Source of the DNA: Schoenoplectus triqueter
Lineage: Eukaryota > Streptophyta > Magnoliopsida > Poales > Cyperaceae
Length of the DNA stretch: 26,747 nucleotides
NCBI GenBank assembly: GCA_964058805.1
Contig: CAXKVV010001096.1
Coordinates: forward strand, 1 to 26,747
Reading direction: 5' to 3'
In this document: one piece after another, positions 10,918-24,830 of the stretch
How the letters are laid out: the number at the start of each line of letters is the position of its first letter
Position numbering within the stretch: the stretch's first letter is position 1
Program-made: the position numbers and the translations under genes
The notes under the pieces: model-generated
Database searches by the model: none
What the model was told of the DNA's origin: nothing
Seen by the model: the letters and a program-made list of their open reading frames with translations, nothing else

Positions 10918-11348
10918 CAGGGGTGGATCCACAGTTCCCCAGGGGGGGCAACGCCCCCCCCCCCCCCCGGATTTTGAAAAACAGTGCTTTTCGGTAGTTT
11001 GCCCCCCCTGAAAATTTTTTTGGCCCCCCTGGATTGTCTGATTAATTTTATTGAGAAAAAAATATTTAATATCATATATAATGAAATAATTATGCAAAGA
11101 TATCAAAATATAAAATTTTATAGATGAAAATTTTCTTCATCAACTTCATTATCTATTACTTTGAGCTTTATTTTATTGTTATTTTTAATATATAAAATGT
11201 TATTATTCTAATAAATTTTTTATTAGATAAGAATATATATTAAATTATTATTTTTTTATTTAGTACCCGATTAGTTAATGGATTTAAACCCGATAAACTA
11301 TTACAATCCGATATTTGCCTCCCGACTAAAATCCTGCGTCCGCCCATG
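10918..11348. mobile_element. hAT-type MITE with perfect 8-bp target duplication (CAGGGGTGGA ends)
   Basis: Terminal inverted repeats are CAGGGGTGGATCCA on the left and CATGGGCGGACGCA on the right (reverse complement). Perfect 8-bp flanking duplications GTTAGCTC occur at 10910-10917 and 11349-11356, which fits hAT. The left part is unusually G/C-rich, with runs of G and a 15-base C tract at 10954-10968. The rest is A/T-rich. It has no transposase. The minus-strand frame crossing its left end is a glycine-rich artefact of the C tracts. Confidence 0.82.
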
Positions 11349-11356
11349 GTTAGCTC

Positions 11357-11964
11357 AAAGAAGAAACCAATACGATAATTATATGCCACAAAACGACAAT
11401 TAAAACACGTCAAAATGGCATTTCTCTCCTGGGTTTTTCCTCGTAGCTGCTGCTGTCTGGATAAACATTGTATTGGTTCGAAATGTATTAGGGGGGCAGG
11501 TTAATTGCATCTGTCCTTTCACGTAATCTTTTCTATATATCTAAATTATTTTCTTAATTAAAAAATATGAAATTAATTTATAACAATATTTGGAGAGCTA
11601 TTAGTAAAATCAATATACTCATAGCTAAACCAATAAGATCTGAAAACTTATAGATAAAATCAATCAATCCATGGTTAAGAATCGTTTTGAAAAATTCTTA
11701 AGATTCTATAATTCCAGATGTTAAATGGATAAAATCTATAATGTAATGAACAGTATACAGAAAAATCAATTATTTCAAATTGCTTTATGGTAAAATTAGT
11801 GAACACTAATAATAATTAATTATTGAATTAATTATTATTCAACGATAAAAAATAATTTGTCAAGTTATTATCATCAAGTAAAAAATCAATTAATGTAGTA
11901 GAATCAATTAATTTTTCAAGTTTTTTTTATCGTATTGTTCTGAAAATCATGCATAATTTATTCT
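11357..11964. other. A/T-rich intergenic sequence, no gene seen
   Basis: No gene was recognised. Words such as atcaattaattttt recur loosely but do not define a bounded repeat. Confidence 0.45.
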
Positions 11965-12077
11965 GAACATTCTTCAGAAAATGTTTCAAACACTCTACGG
12001 AAGATGCTCTAAACACTCTCTTGAAGATGCTCTAAATAACCTTTTGAAAATACTCAACACCTTTAAGAAAGTGCTCT
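11965..12077 (+). repeat. 22-23-bp minisatellite, five units
   Basis: Five head-to-tail degenerate units of the form aaacactct-ttgaagatgctct lie at 11965-11987, 11988-12010, 12011-12033, 12034-12055 and 12056-12077. A partial unit (gaacacc) follows. Units 2 and 3 are nearly identical. No long reading frame runs through the array. Confidence 0.8.
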
Positions 12078-12590
12078 GAACACCATTACAATAATAAAAG
12101 AAAAAAAAAAGACTTTTATAAATATCTATTTAACACCAGTTAAATGGATAACCGATTCTAAAAAAATCAATGATGCCACTATCGTAAAATAAACGAAAAG
12201 ATGCTGGAAACGGTTGAAAATCTTGAGAAATGATTCCTTGTAAAAATCATTTCCAAAAGGAAACATTTAGAAACCGTTTCGACAAAAAACTGGCTCTAAA
12301 GGGCTAAAGGTTAGAAACGATTTTTAGCCAAAACGGCTTCATATTTGTTAGTCTATTGGATATAGAATGTCCAACAAATATGAAAGTATGTATGTTAATC
12401 TTTTATTTTTATAACTATATAGTATTTTTTACAGTCTAAATATTCTCTTCAAGCGCTTAACATAATTTTTATATGTAAACTTATTTATAGACTAAATTAT
12501 ATATTTTAGAATTTATTAGCTATCTTTTTAGATAACTAAAAATCACATGATTTGAACATTATGAATTATCCAAGGAAATAACTTTTTTAT
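12078..12590. other. A/T-rich intergenic sequence, no gene seen
   Basis: No gene was seen. The segment 12150-12350 contains repeated gaaacg/cgttt words (aaacggttgaaaat, aaaccgtttcgac, agaaacgattttt). These could be part of an undelimited transposon. Confidence 0.4.
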
Positions 12591-12599
12591 CTATTTAAA

Positions 12600-12805
12600 A
12601 ATAATAAAAATATTTAATATCTGTGTTATTTTTTTAAAAATTCAAAAGAGTGACTTAAAAACTCAAAACAATTCAAATTTTTATACCCCGTAAAATTTTT
12701 ATATGAAGAATTTAATGAAAATTAAAAATTAAAAATTTTAAGATATTAAAAAATATTTTTTAACGTGTTTACTTATCAGCTGAAATGAAATGTAAATATT
12801 TCCTA
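12600..12805. repeat. Half copy of foldback MITE, family B
   Basis: The sequence parallels 18940-19135 in the WRKY intron. Shared stretches include ttatttttttaaaaattcaaaa, gacttaaaaactcaaaaca, atatgaagaatttaatgaaaa and tcagctgaaatg-aa. Only the right half is clear, and the left half is diverged or lost. It supports a dispersed family and has no coding capacity. Confidence 0.6.
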
Positions 12806-12810
12806 GTCTC

Positions 12811-13992
12811 TCTATGTATATATTTTCGGATTAGATAGTATTAAGTAATAGAGTTATTCTGTAACTGTCCCTATTTTCATTCGTTGATCAGGAAAAAGTG
12901 AATTCTTAAAAAAATATTAAAATAATAATAACGTAAGGACAAAATTTAATCTACAATACATCGTAGCAGAAAAAATCTCCGTCTGAAATTGTCAATAAAA
13001 ACTATGTGCATTGGGTTCACACAATTTATGATAGAACGCACGTGCAAATTAATTCCATGGCCGGATAGCCCGATAATCCCCGGTCAAAGATGATAAACCA
13101 CGTCTATCAAAGTAACATTCTAGAGGGTAATAGAGTCATTTCCGGTACTTACGCTTGCAGCAAGAGCGACATTTCAAATTGTATGAAGAGGTCAGATGTT
13201 GACTAACTATTATATTAATTTATCAGAAATGTCTAAAAAATGTAAACAATTATATATCAATGGCAATTGAAATATTGCAATATAGTTGCCATGGTAATTA
13301 ATATAATTATTTACAGAGGCAAGTGGAAAGTGACATAACTATAGTCATCCCTATAAAATGATACCTTCAATTATGATTTTGTATTGGATGATAAAAATTA
13401 ATAAATATGAGAAAAAGAAGAAACAAAAACAAACGAGAAATTATAACCATGAGTACGGTTGGAAACCCAAATGAAAGTTGGAGACCGCAACCTGCATGTT
13501 GGTAGGTCCCAAAACAAGAATTCAATTTCAACGCTTTCGGATCTAAAAACAATTATGACTTACTTTCTTATAAGCAAGCAAAATTATAAAATAAAATAAA
13601 ATAAAATATCTAGGTTTGAACAGTCTCTTGATCACTTTATAGACCCGACGGAGTTTGATTAGCAACTTAATTTTCTTTCATTAATAATAGAACGTAAATA
13701 CTAGCATTTATGCACATTATAAAAAAATATATTTGCTATCGAAAATATTAGAAATCATTTTGGAAGCTCAGCAAAGTTTGTTCACGGGGATTACTTAACG
13801 ATTTTGCACTAAAATTTTGAATAATTAGCAAGGTCTAAAGAAATTAACTTAAAATATTCATATGTACTGTTATTAAGCACCGACTAAACTATATATGAAA
13901 TAGATTCTAAGAGTTGAATAATGAAGTTTGTAATTAATACTAGTATTTAGTTCCAAAATGCAAGATCTGTTTAATTAATGTTGTTAAGGCCA
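12811..13992. other. A/T-rich intergenic sequence, no gene seen
   Basis: No coding region, RNA gene or well-bounded repeat was recognised. A short taaaa microsatellite lies near 13587-13607. The open frame 13367-13552 (minus strand) has no recognisable domain. Confidence 0.5.
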
Positions 13993-14449
13993 GTGTTGTC
14001 AAAAATAGCCGTCCAGACCTATTAGTCGGTTGATTAATTGTAATCGAATGGGTAAAGCGTCATGTATCATACTCGGCCGATTATTTTTTTAGTCTACATA
14101 TGGTTAAGTATTTATTTAAATCATATAAATTCCATTAAACTCTAATTTTGATAGTTAAAGACTTTATGTAAATTAGACTTCATTAATTTTAGTTTGATTT
14201 TATTTTTTTTTACTCAATTGGACATTCATAATGTTATATTTTTTAAAAAATAAATTGAAAAAAATCATGGATTCAATAGTTTTATTTCTAAAATAGAATA
14301 ATAAATAAATAACTTGACTTTTGTTAAAATTATTAATATTTTCATATATTAAAATATAAACGCCAAATTGTCTGTCAAAATCAGATTAATCGCTTAGCGT
14401 TATCTCATACGTCCATTAAACACATTCCGTTCTTTACAACATTAATTAA
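13993..14449. mobile_element. Possible hAT-like MITE (CAGTGTTGTCAAAA end)
   Basis: The left boundary cagtgttgtcaaaaatagcc resembles a terminus common among plant hAT MITEs that end in cagtgttgtcaaa. The right candidate, ..ttctttacaacatt, is a poor inverted match. The flanks ttaaggc and ataaggtc are only vaguely alike. Weak call. Confidence 0.3.
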
Positions 14450-15806
14450 TAAGGTCATTCCACGTGTATATTTTGTTCCATGGACTCATGCGTGATCTTA
14501 CTTCATTTCACCTCAACCAATCTTGTATTGTTGAAGACTCTTGAGATATACAGATTTAACGACCCTTTAAGAAAGCATGTATAATTTTGATCGATAAGTG
14601 TATGTTTATGTCATTGTCGACATTACCATTTCTCATATTGATCTAATTGTACTTCTCTTTTCTTTTTATATTGGATGATTCATTTTGTGCTTTCTTCTCA
14701 TTAAAAAGCAAATATATATGTATTTGATATACTTACCGTGTAATTAATGAAAAGCTCTTAAATGAATATCATTTACTTGTGTTACCTTATAATTTTTCTA
14801 GTAGTGACAGTGGTAAAAAAAATACTAGTACTCACCGGTGTCAATACATGTATTTTTTTGAAGATCGTTATATAAAAGAATTAAACGTATATATGTTGTA
14901 AGTAATTTTGCTAAATTGAGTGGTCTTTTGACCCCCCCCCCCCCCCACCACCACCAATATTCATGATCGATGTAGCTTGGCCGCGGTTAACTAGTCAATT
15001 GTTTTGTATTGCACAATGTTTTTGAGTTTATAAAATACCTATATGTAGTTAAAATAAAGGCAACATGTTTTAATCATACTAAGGAAATTTTTTGGTATAA
15101 ATATAAAAATGTATATAGCTTCTATAGAATTAATAAAAAGAATATTATTATTATGACTGTTGACCCAGATGAAATAATTTCGCAAAAAGTAGTGCCGAAG
15201 AGCATAAAATTATACATCTTTTGCATATTTCGTTGACCAAAAATATTTTTTATTCTTTTTCCAACCAATAAGAGAAGAAAAACGAAGTGGCTTTCATAAA
15301 TGGGCAACATGGTGACTTTGTATTGACAACTGGATTAAAAATTAATCATCCCAGTCAAAGACCTTAACAATATCAAGTACTAGATCTATCGTTAAATATT
15401 TCTTCTTCTTTTCATATTTGTTCTTAAAGAATTATAATGTGAAACGCTTGATGTCACCAAGAGGGCCGGGGACCACTCCATCTTGCGTTAAAGCTGAGGA
15501 TCTTTTTTTTTTCTTTTTTTCTTTTTGCAACGGGGATCTGGAACAGTAGACCTAAAACTATACAACCATGTATAAACCTTTAACAATATTAATACCAGTG
15601 ATCAGAAAGTAACAAAACAGAGACTGGTAATGGAGGTTTACTATAGCACATTTTTGGTCTAAGTTAAACTACTAAAAAGGTACTGCAACATTATTTGCCA
15701 GCTTCAATTACTAAAATTGTTAACGGTTAATTCTTAGATTTAAAACATGATTCATCTAAATTCAAATAAGATTCAAATTAATATCCAAAAAATGACCAAT
15801 TGTTAG
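14450..15806. other. Distal 5' flank of the WRKY gene, no gene seen
   Basis: No supported gene is present. The stretch contains a 15-base C run (14932-14946) followed by cca repeats, pyrimidine tracts near 15505-15526, and several W-box motifs listed separately. Open frames 15009-15236 (+) and 15122-15310 (-) overlap each other and have no recognisable domain. Confidence 0.5.
14928..15358. promoter_or_regulatory. Cluster of W-box motifs (TTGACC/T)
   Basis: TTGACC occurs at 14928-14933, 15160-15165 and 15233-15238 on the + strand. AGTCAA (TTGACT on the minus strand) is at 15353-15358. W boxes are the DNA sites of WRKY proteins, and WRKY genes are often auto- or cross-regulated. The cluster lies 2.1-2.6 kb upstream of the WRKY ATG, so any function is inference. 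Confidence 0.3.
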
Positions 15807-16176
15807 CATTTGTTTGTATATAATAATTATAATAATTATATTATATAATAATAAGAGTGATAAAAGTAAAATTTAAAATCTATGAATGGCAACGCGCCAC
15901 TGCCAGTGGCGCGAAGCAAACGTGCCACTATCAGTGGCGTCTTTAAGGAAACACACTAATGTCAGTGACGTTTTTGCTACAGTGCGCCTTATTGATCCAA
16001 TGGTAATGGATCGTGATCAAAATGAGTAAGAGCAAATGTGCTACTGGCAACGGCGTGTTTACACTATTTTACATAAAGACATCACTGCCAGTGGCACGCT
16101 GTCATTCATAGATTTTAAAATTTATTTTTATCACTCTTATTATTAATAATATAATTATTATATACAAAAAAAAAAA
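15807..16176. mobile_element. Mutator-like MITE with 9-bp target duplication and palindromic core
   Basis: Perfect 9-bp flanks AATTGTTAG (15798-15806 and 16177-16185) enclose 370 bp with long terminal inverted repeats. Both ends carry tttgtatataataattat and then taagagtgataaaa..aaaatctatgaatg in opposite orientation. A 9-bp duplication and long terminal repeats fit the Mutator superfamily. The core is G/C-rich compared with its surroundings and carries reiterated near-palindromes of the type gtgccactnncagtggcg. It has no transposase. It lies about 1.35 kb upstream of the WRKY ATG. Confidence 0.75.
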
Positions 16177-16573
16177 AATTGTTAGTCATGACGTTTCCTA
16201 TGTGAAATTTCTCTATGTAACAAAAGTATTTATCGATAATAACATGATTTGCGTGTTGATAACCCATGATCAATATTGTAATGTCCCTCCTAACAAAGCT
16301 CATTGAATTAATTAAATTAGAAAATTAACTCAATTTAATTAAATATGAACCGAATACACATAAAGAGGAAATCTAAGCTCCTATGTAGCCAATTAACTGT
16401 AATGCACACAAAGGCCTATAAACTCTGTTGTATTCTATTAGTATCATCTGGATCTATATTATCCGTAAACATTCTAGATGATATTGTAAAGATTTGTTTA
16501 AATGTTATCGTAATTTAAACATATCATTTGTAAAACTTTATCCAAAGTTAGCATACACTGACATGACATCTCT

Positions 16574-16575
<2 letters not shown>

Positions 16576-16612
<37 letters not shown>
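16576..16612. repeat. (TC)n microsatellite
   Basis: An uninterrupted TC dinucleotide run of about 37 bases lies about 0.9 kb upstream of the WRKY ATG. Confidence 0.95.
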
Positions 16613-16615
<3 letters not shown>

Positions 16616-16777
16616 GAATACCGGCTCTGTGTTTGGTGCTCCTCTGATCCAGCCAATAGCAGACAAAGGTTTTGACTCAAGCATGACATTTGATAATCGT
16701 CTCCCCTCTGCACCATCATTTAATCCCCGAATAGTTTCCGATTCATTGGGTCGCCACCGACAAGATGGCATAATTGT

Positions 16778-16793
16778 TTGTGTGTGTGTGTGT
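16778..16793. repeat. (TG)n microsatellite
   Basis: A short TG dinucleotide run follows aatt. Confidence 0.9.
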
Positions 16794-17298
16794 AAATTAA
16801 GGCTCAATTGAAGTTGTAAGGAAACTAATATTCTTAAAGTCTGTTATTCTTAACTATTAAATGTAAATATCTTGTGTATTAATTATTAAAATTTGTTTTT
16901 CTTTATCCTTCGAAAATTAACGACTGTCATGTTTTCTTCTCTACCAAGACAAATGTATATAAGATGCTTGATCATATTCACCAATTACGATTTACATATG
17001 AAAATGTAGCGAGATTTTTTTGTTTGGTATCATGGTAGTTTGTCTCCAATAAATTAATTAAATTATTTTGAATAAAGATGAAGATAGAAGTATCATCAGC
17101 TGGAGACATGAAGAATTCTTGTACGGTGTTAGGTATCCACCAAGTGCGGCTACATACAAGAGTTAAATTAAAACTAAACCTAAAACAAAACAACATGTCT
17201 CACACGTTGAAACCTTCCATATGTTGTACGTATTTGTTTTCATTATTCTCCTTTTTTTAATTTTAGATGTTTGAAGTTTCTTTCAGAGTTCCATTACT

Positions 17299-17434
17299 TG
17301 AGTCAGCACATGAGGTTTCACGTTGACAATTGAGCATCTAGATAGGAACTTCCTTATTTTAGATAAGCATTTGAACTATTGTTTATTAAAACAAGTCCAA
17401 GAGGTGAGAGGTCCAACTTTTGGCCCTTATAAAG
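17299..17434 (+). promoter_or_regulatory. Putative WRKY core promoter: TATA box and upstream motifs
   Basis: cttataaag at 17427-17434 is a TATA-like box about 90 bp before the ATG, which would put transcription start near 17460 and give a short leader. Upstream are TGAGTCA (17299-17305), a bZIP/GCN4-type site, and a TTGAC core (17323-17327, followed by A, so not a strict W box). The leader has no upstream ATG, and a TAG at 17486-17488 is in frame with the start codon. Confidence 0.5.
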
Positions 17435-17521
17435 GGGATTAGCTAGGGTCCATAAAAGAGAAATAGCAATAGGAGAAAGAAACCTTAGAAAAGTAGGTCC
17501 CATATTCATTTCATTCCATTA

Positions 17522-21173
<3,652 letters not shown>

Positions 21174-21380
21174 AATTTAGTCGAGTGCATCGTTTCCATA
21201 TAAAAAATAGTTCTGTTAATTGTCTCAAGAAACTTTTGTTCATTGTTTCATTTATTTAACTTAATTTGTACATATCCAAAAGGATTGTTGCGTTGTGTGA
21301 TCCAAGATAGACATTTCTTGGAATTAATATTCTTCAGATCTTCATTGATGGGTTAGATATTTGTACCTAGTAAGTAGTAA
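21174..21380 (+). other. WRKY 3' untranslated region / downstream spacer
   Basis: Short A/T-rich 3' region. No canonical AATAAA was seen. An A-rich word (tataaaaaatag, near 21199) and a later ttaatttgtacat (near 21260) could serve as plant near- and far-upstream polyadenylation elements. Confidence 0.35.
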
Positions 21381-21389
21381 GGCCCAAAA

Positions 21390-22300
21390 TGGCACTTCCC
21401 AATGCGAATCTTGTCTTCGAGCTCGAGCAAACCTTCAACAAGATTCTTGAGTCACTCTGTCACACTCAGACTAACACTGTTTGCTAGTATGATACTACCT
21501 CTCAATACGGGTGAGAATCAGCTGCTAGTAAAAAAACGAGCTGGAAACTGTTCGTAAATCTGATGACCTCGAAAAACGCGTACATAAATCTCGAAGAGAT
21601 TAAATAAATTTGTGTCGTCTGATCCCGATGACAAACTCTCTCATAGCATAGTGATCCACGATGAAGCAAGCTTAGTGCTTTTTGACATATAGGCCCATCT
21701 GGTGAAGGGTTTTCCGATCCCCGATTTCCAATGGGTGACGAGGCCCATTCCACACAACCGTTACATTATCGATCCTCCAAATTCAACTATTGAGTTTGGA
21801 GAAATGGATTTGGGAGGATATGGTTCCCAGCAGAGGCCTAGAACCACCAGAAAGATGACTAGCAAAGCCATCCCTTATTCCTCTCTGGATTTTTATTACT
21901 GGACAATCATACCATCTATTTAAACCAAAAGAGTTCAAAAAGATCACCGATGATCTTGGATGAGGGATACTTCTTGATGTTGACCCCCGCTTAGGCTACC
22001 ATCTCGATTTTTCATACCTCAAGATCAAGGTAGGAGTTTGCGCTAGAGATACAGTATCTTCATTTAGGAAGACGAAGTTCACTGACAATAATAGAATGGT
22101 AACTTTTGATGATTTGAAATTTAAAGTAGAGGTTGATCTTGATGAAATACATGAGGATCTACTTGAATCTGGACCAGATAATGATAATAAACGAAAATAT
22201 TGGCAACCAAAAGAGAAAGGCTCTGACCCCATCACGGAGAGGCCTCTTTCATGATCCTCAATAGAGGTCGATCACAACTAGCAAAAATAGAAAGAAATGG
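21390..22300 (+). pseudogene. LINE ORF1 remnant
   Basis: The clearest part, about 21915-22235, reads FKPKEFKKITDDLG, then a TGA stop, then GILLDVDPRLGYHLDFSYLK and IKVGVCARDT. This resembles the plant LINE ORF1 (DUF4283-type) nucleic-acid-binding protein. Upstream, 21390-21500 (MALPNANLVFELEQTF..) and 21700-21920 are open but need frame changes to join. No CCHC knuckle is visible. Assignment rests on motif resemblance and on position before the endonuclease. Confidence 0.6.
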
Positions 22301-22929
22301 AGATGTTGGTAACCAACACTAAATAATTGAAAATCAGACCTCAACGGAATCCAACACTCTCTCTTCCTCTCCAATATTAACTCAACCAACACCTTCAACA
22401 CTTAAGAAAATAATAGAAATTGAGGATCTGCCTTATGCCTCTCCTAAATCCCAAAATCCCAAATTCATTCTCTTACAAAGAGCTTAGTAGAGGTCATATC
22501 TTTCTAAATCCTAGCAATTGTTACTTATTCTAGTCCTCAAAGATCCAAAAAGAATAGGATAAAGGTAAGTCAATAGTGGTGGATAAGGATAAGTCAATGA
22601 TGGTGGAAGATGCACAAAAAAATCTTGGATATTCCTCCTTTGGTTCAGGTAGTGGCCCTTCCTCCAATTCCCAGGTAGAGCATTAGAATCAAAACTAAAA
22701 ATTAGTTCATTACATAACTAGAAATTTTGTATCAGTTCCAATGTAGAACAGGATTCTCATCCTAAGAGAAGGTCTTGATTCACTTATGAATGACTTTATC
22801 TATTTACATTATAAAGATGATGAGATGGTTAAAATGTTCACTAATTATAAGCTCTCATTAAGATAAATTAGGTATAATTTTAATACAATAAATTTTAGTG
22901 AAGAGCTTATATGTTTAAGGACCTTATTG

Positions 22930-23630
22930 AATAATAAATAAATATTTTAAATTAAAATATAAGAGGTTTAGGTAAACTCAAAAGAAGAAAGTTAGTGCAT
23001 TTGTACATGATATATTATGAGAGAATTTTATTGACATAGTTAGTTTATAAAAAAAATATTTAAGAATATAACACTTAAGAATTCAAATAATAGAATTACT
23101 AATTGGATAAGCTTGCCCTCAATTGATAGTTCATGAGGGATACTTCTAGAAATTTATGAAGATAAAATAGAAATAGTTGATCAATTAATTTTATCTTTTT
23201 TTCATTATAGTAATATTAAAAAAATAAAACTTTAGGATTGATTTGAATATATACTATAATTTATGGACCTACATCATCAAATCAAAAAAGTTTCTAGCAT
23301 AAACTTAATGACATCAAAACTTCTCAGATGTCGCTTGGTTTATAGGGGATGATTTTAATGTAATTAGATTTAGATAAGAGGAAAGGGAGACTTTCAATCA
23401 TTCCATTAACAACAAATTTAATTCATTTATTGATAACAATCAACTAATAGATCTTAAACCAACAGATAGGAAGTATACTTAGTCAAACCTTAAAATCTCT
23501 TCATCCCTTGTAGATCTAGATAAATACTTATGTTCTCCATCCTGGGCAAATGAGTTTTCAAATTTTAGTAATAAATCATTATCCAAATACAAATTTGATC
23601 ATAATGTCATAATATTTTTCACAGACATCA
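22930..23630 (+). pseudogene. LINE ORF2 endonuclease (EEP/APE-type) remnant
   Basis: It starts INILN-stop-NIRGLGKLKRRKLV, the usual N-terminus of plant LINE ORF2 with Trp replaced by TAA. It later reads IYGPTSSNQK and AWFIGDDFNVIRF (family form GGDFN). The following KPTDRKYT-stop-SNL and SSSLVDLDKYLCSPSWANEF correspond to the family's YTWSN and LDRFL..W regions. In the intact family this domain nicks target DNA to prime reverse transcription. Here it is interrupted by several stops and frameshifts and is non-functional. Confidence 0.75.
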
Positions 23631-23879
23631 CAATTCAAACACAAATATAAACAATTTATGAAATTTGACCGTAACTGGCTCAAACAAGAAGGGTTTAAAG
23701 ATTTGCTTATTTCATGACGGCAAGCTTTTAACTTGGATAAAAATAATTTAGACCTTAGTTGAAAAACTAAATGTAAATACTTAAGGAGAAAATTTAGAGG
23801 TTAATACATTAATCATAAAGATAAAATTAAAAAGGAAAAAGTTGAACTTATAGATTAGAAGAAATAAAAACAATAATAT

Positions 23880-24830
23880 TTGATGCTGATGGAGCCAAAT
23901 CTCCTAGCCCGGATGACCTCCCTTTCTTATTTTACCAAACTTTTTAAGACATAATACAATCATATATTTTTACACTAGCACAATCAGATCATACTTTAGA
24001 TTTGTCAAAGATCAATCACACCTCCATTGTATTAATTCCCAAGACATCAAAAGCTAATATCATTAATCAATATAGACCAATTAGTTTAATTAATTATAAT
24101 TATAAAATAATATCAAAGGTCTTAGTTAATAGGTTAGCCCCCTATAATGAATTACGTAATTGACAAATCACAAATAGATTTTATTAAAGGTAGATGTATC
24201 TTTAACAATATCATTAGTGCATATGGAATTTTACATCAGGTTAGAAAGAATAAAACACAAAAAATATTTAAAACTAATTTTGAAATGACCTTTGACAAGA
24301 TCAACTGGTCTTTTCTAATGGAAACACTAAAAGCTAGAGGTTTTGAAGATATTTGAATACATTAGATACATAATTTATTAACAAGTGGTCAAATTTGTAT
24401 TATCATAAATTGAGTACTAACCCCTACTTCAAATGTAAAAAAAATATTAAAATAAAAGACCTCATTTCTCCCTTTCTTTTTAATTTAATAGTAGATACAT
24501 TAACAAAAATTCTTTCTAAAGATAAAATAATTAAGTTACTTAGAAGGTCTAGGAAGGTTCAATGTTAACATTTATAGACATTAACTTTGTTGATGATAAC
24601 TTAATATTCCTTAAAATATATCATAAAATGATAAAAACATTAAAACTATTTTTACAAAGTTTTGAAAATCTTTTAGGATTTAAAATAAACTGCACAAAAA
24701 AGTGAATTAGTGCCCTTAAACATTACTAATCAGGAAAAAAAACTCAATTAGTAAATATCTTAGATTGTAAAGTAGGAACCCTTCTAATCACATATTTTAG
24801 GTACACCATTACATTGGAAAAAAAATTAAA
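23880..24830 (+). pseudogene. LINE ORF2 reverse transcriptase remnant
   Basis: Family landmarks are DLPFLFYQTF, VLIPKTSKANIINQYRPISL, INYNYKIISKVLVNRLAP, then after a one-base frameshift near 24140, SQIDFIKGRCIFNNI. These are followed by FEMTFDKINWSFL, ISPFLFNLIVDTLTKIL and FVDDNLIFL. The active-site FVDD (24586-24597) is kept. The first catalytic Asp of the usual K-D-F-E motif is Asn here (AAT, 24276-24278). Frameshifts and stops such as TGA at 24354-24356 make it inactive. Confidence 0.85.

Larger units (their letters stand above)
16186..17290. other. 5' flank of the WRKY gene, no gene accepted
   Basis: The stretch is A/T-rich with two microsatellites. The open frame 16494-16811 (+) and its antisense counterparts run through both microsatellites and match no family I recognise. 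The segment between the microsatellites (about 16615-16775) is less A/T-rich than its surroundings and could be a fragment of something transcribed, but nothing proves it. Confidence 0.45.

Noticed and set aside
10873..11106. Minus-strand open frame with a glycine-rich stretch
   Set aside because: It spans the C/G runs and the terminus of a hAT MITE; its composition reflects the homopolymer, and there is no domain.
15009..15310. Overlapping open frames on both strands
   Set aside because: Both are short and A/T-driven, overlap each other and match nothing recognisable.
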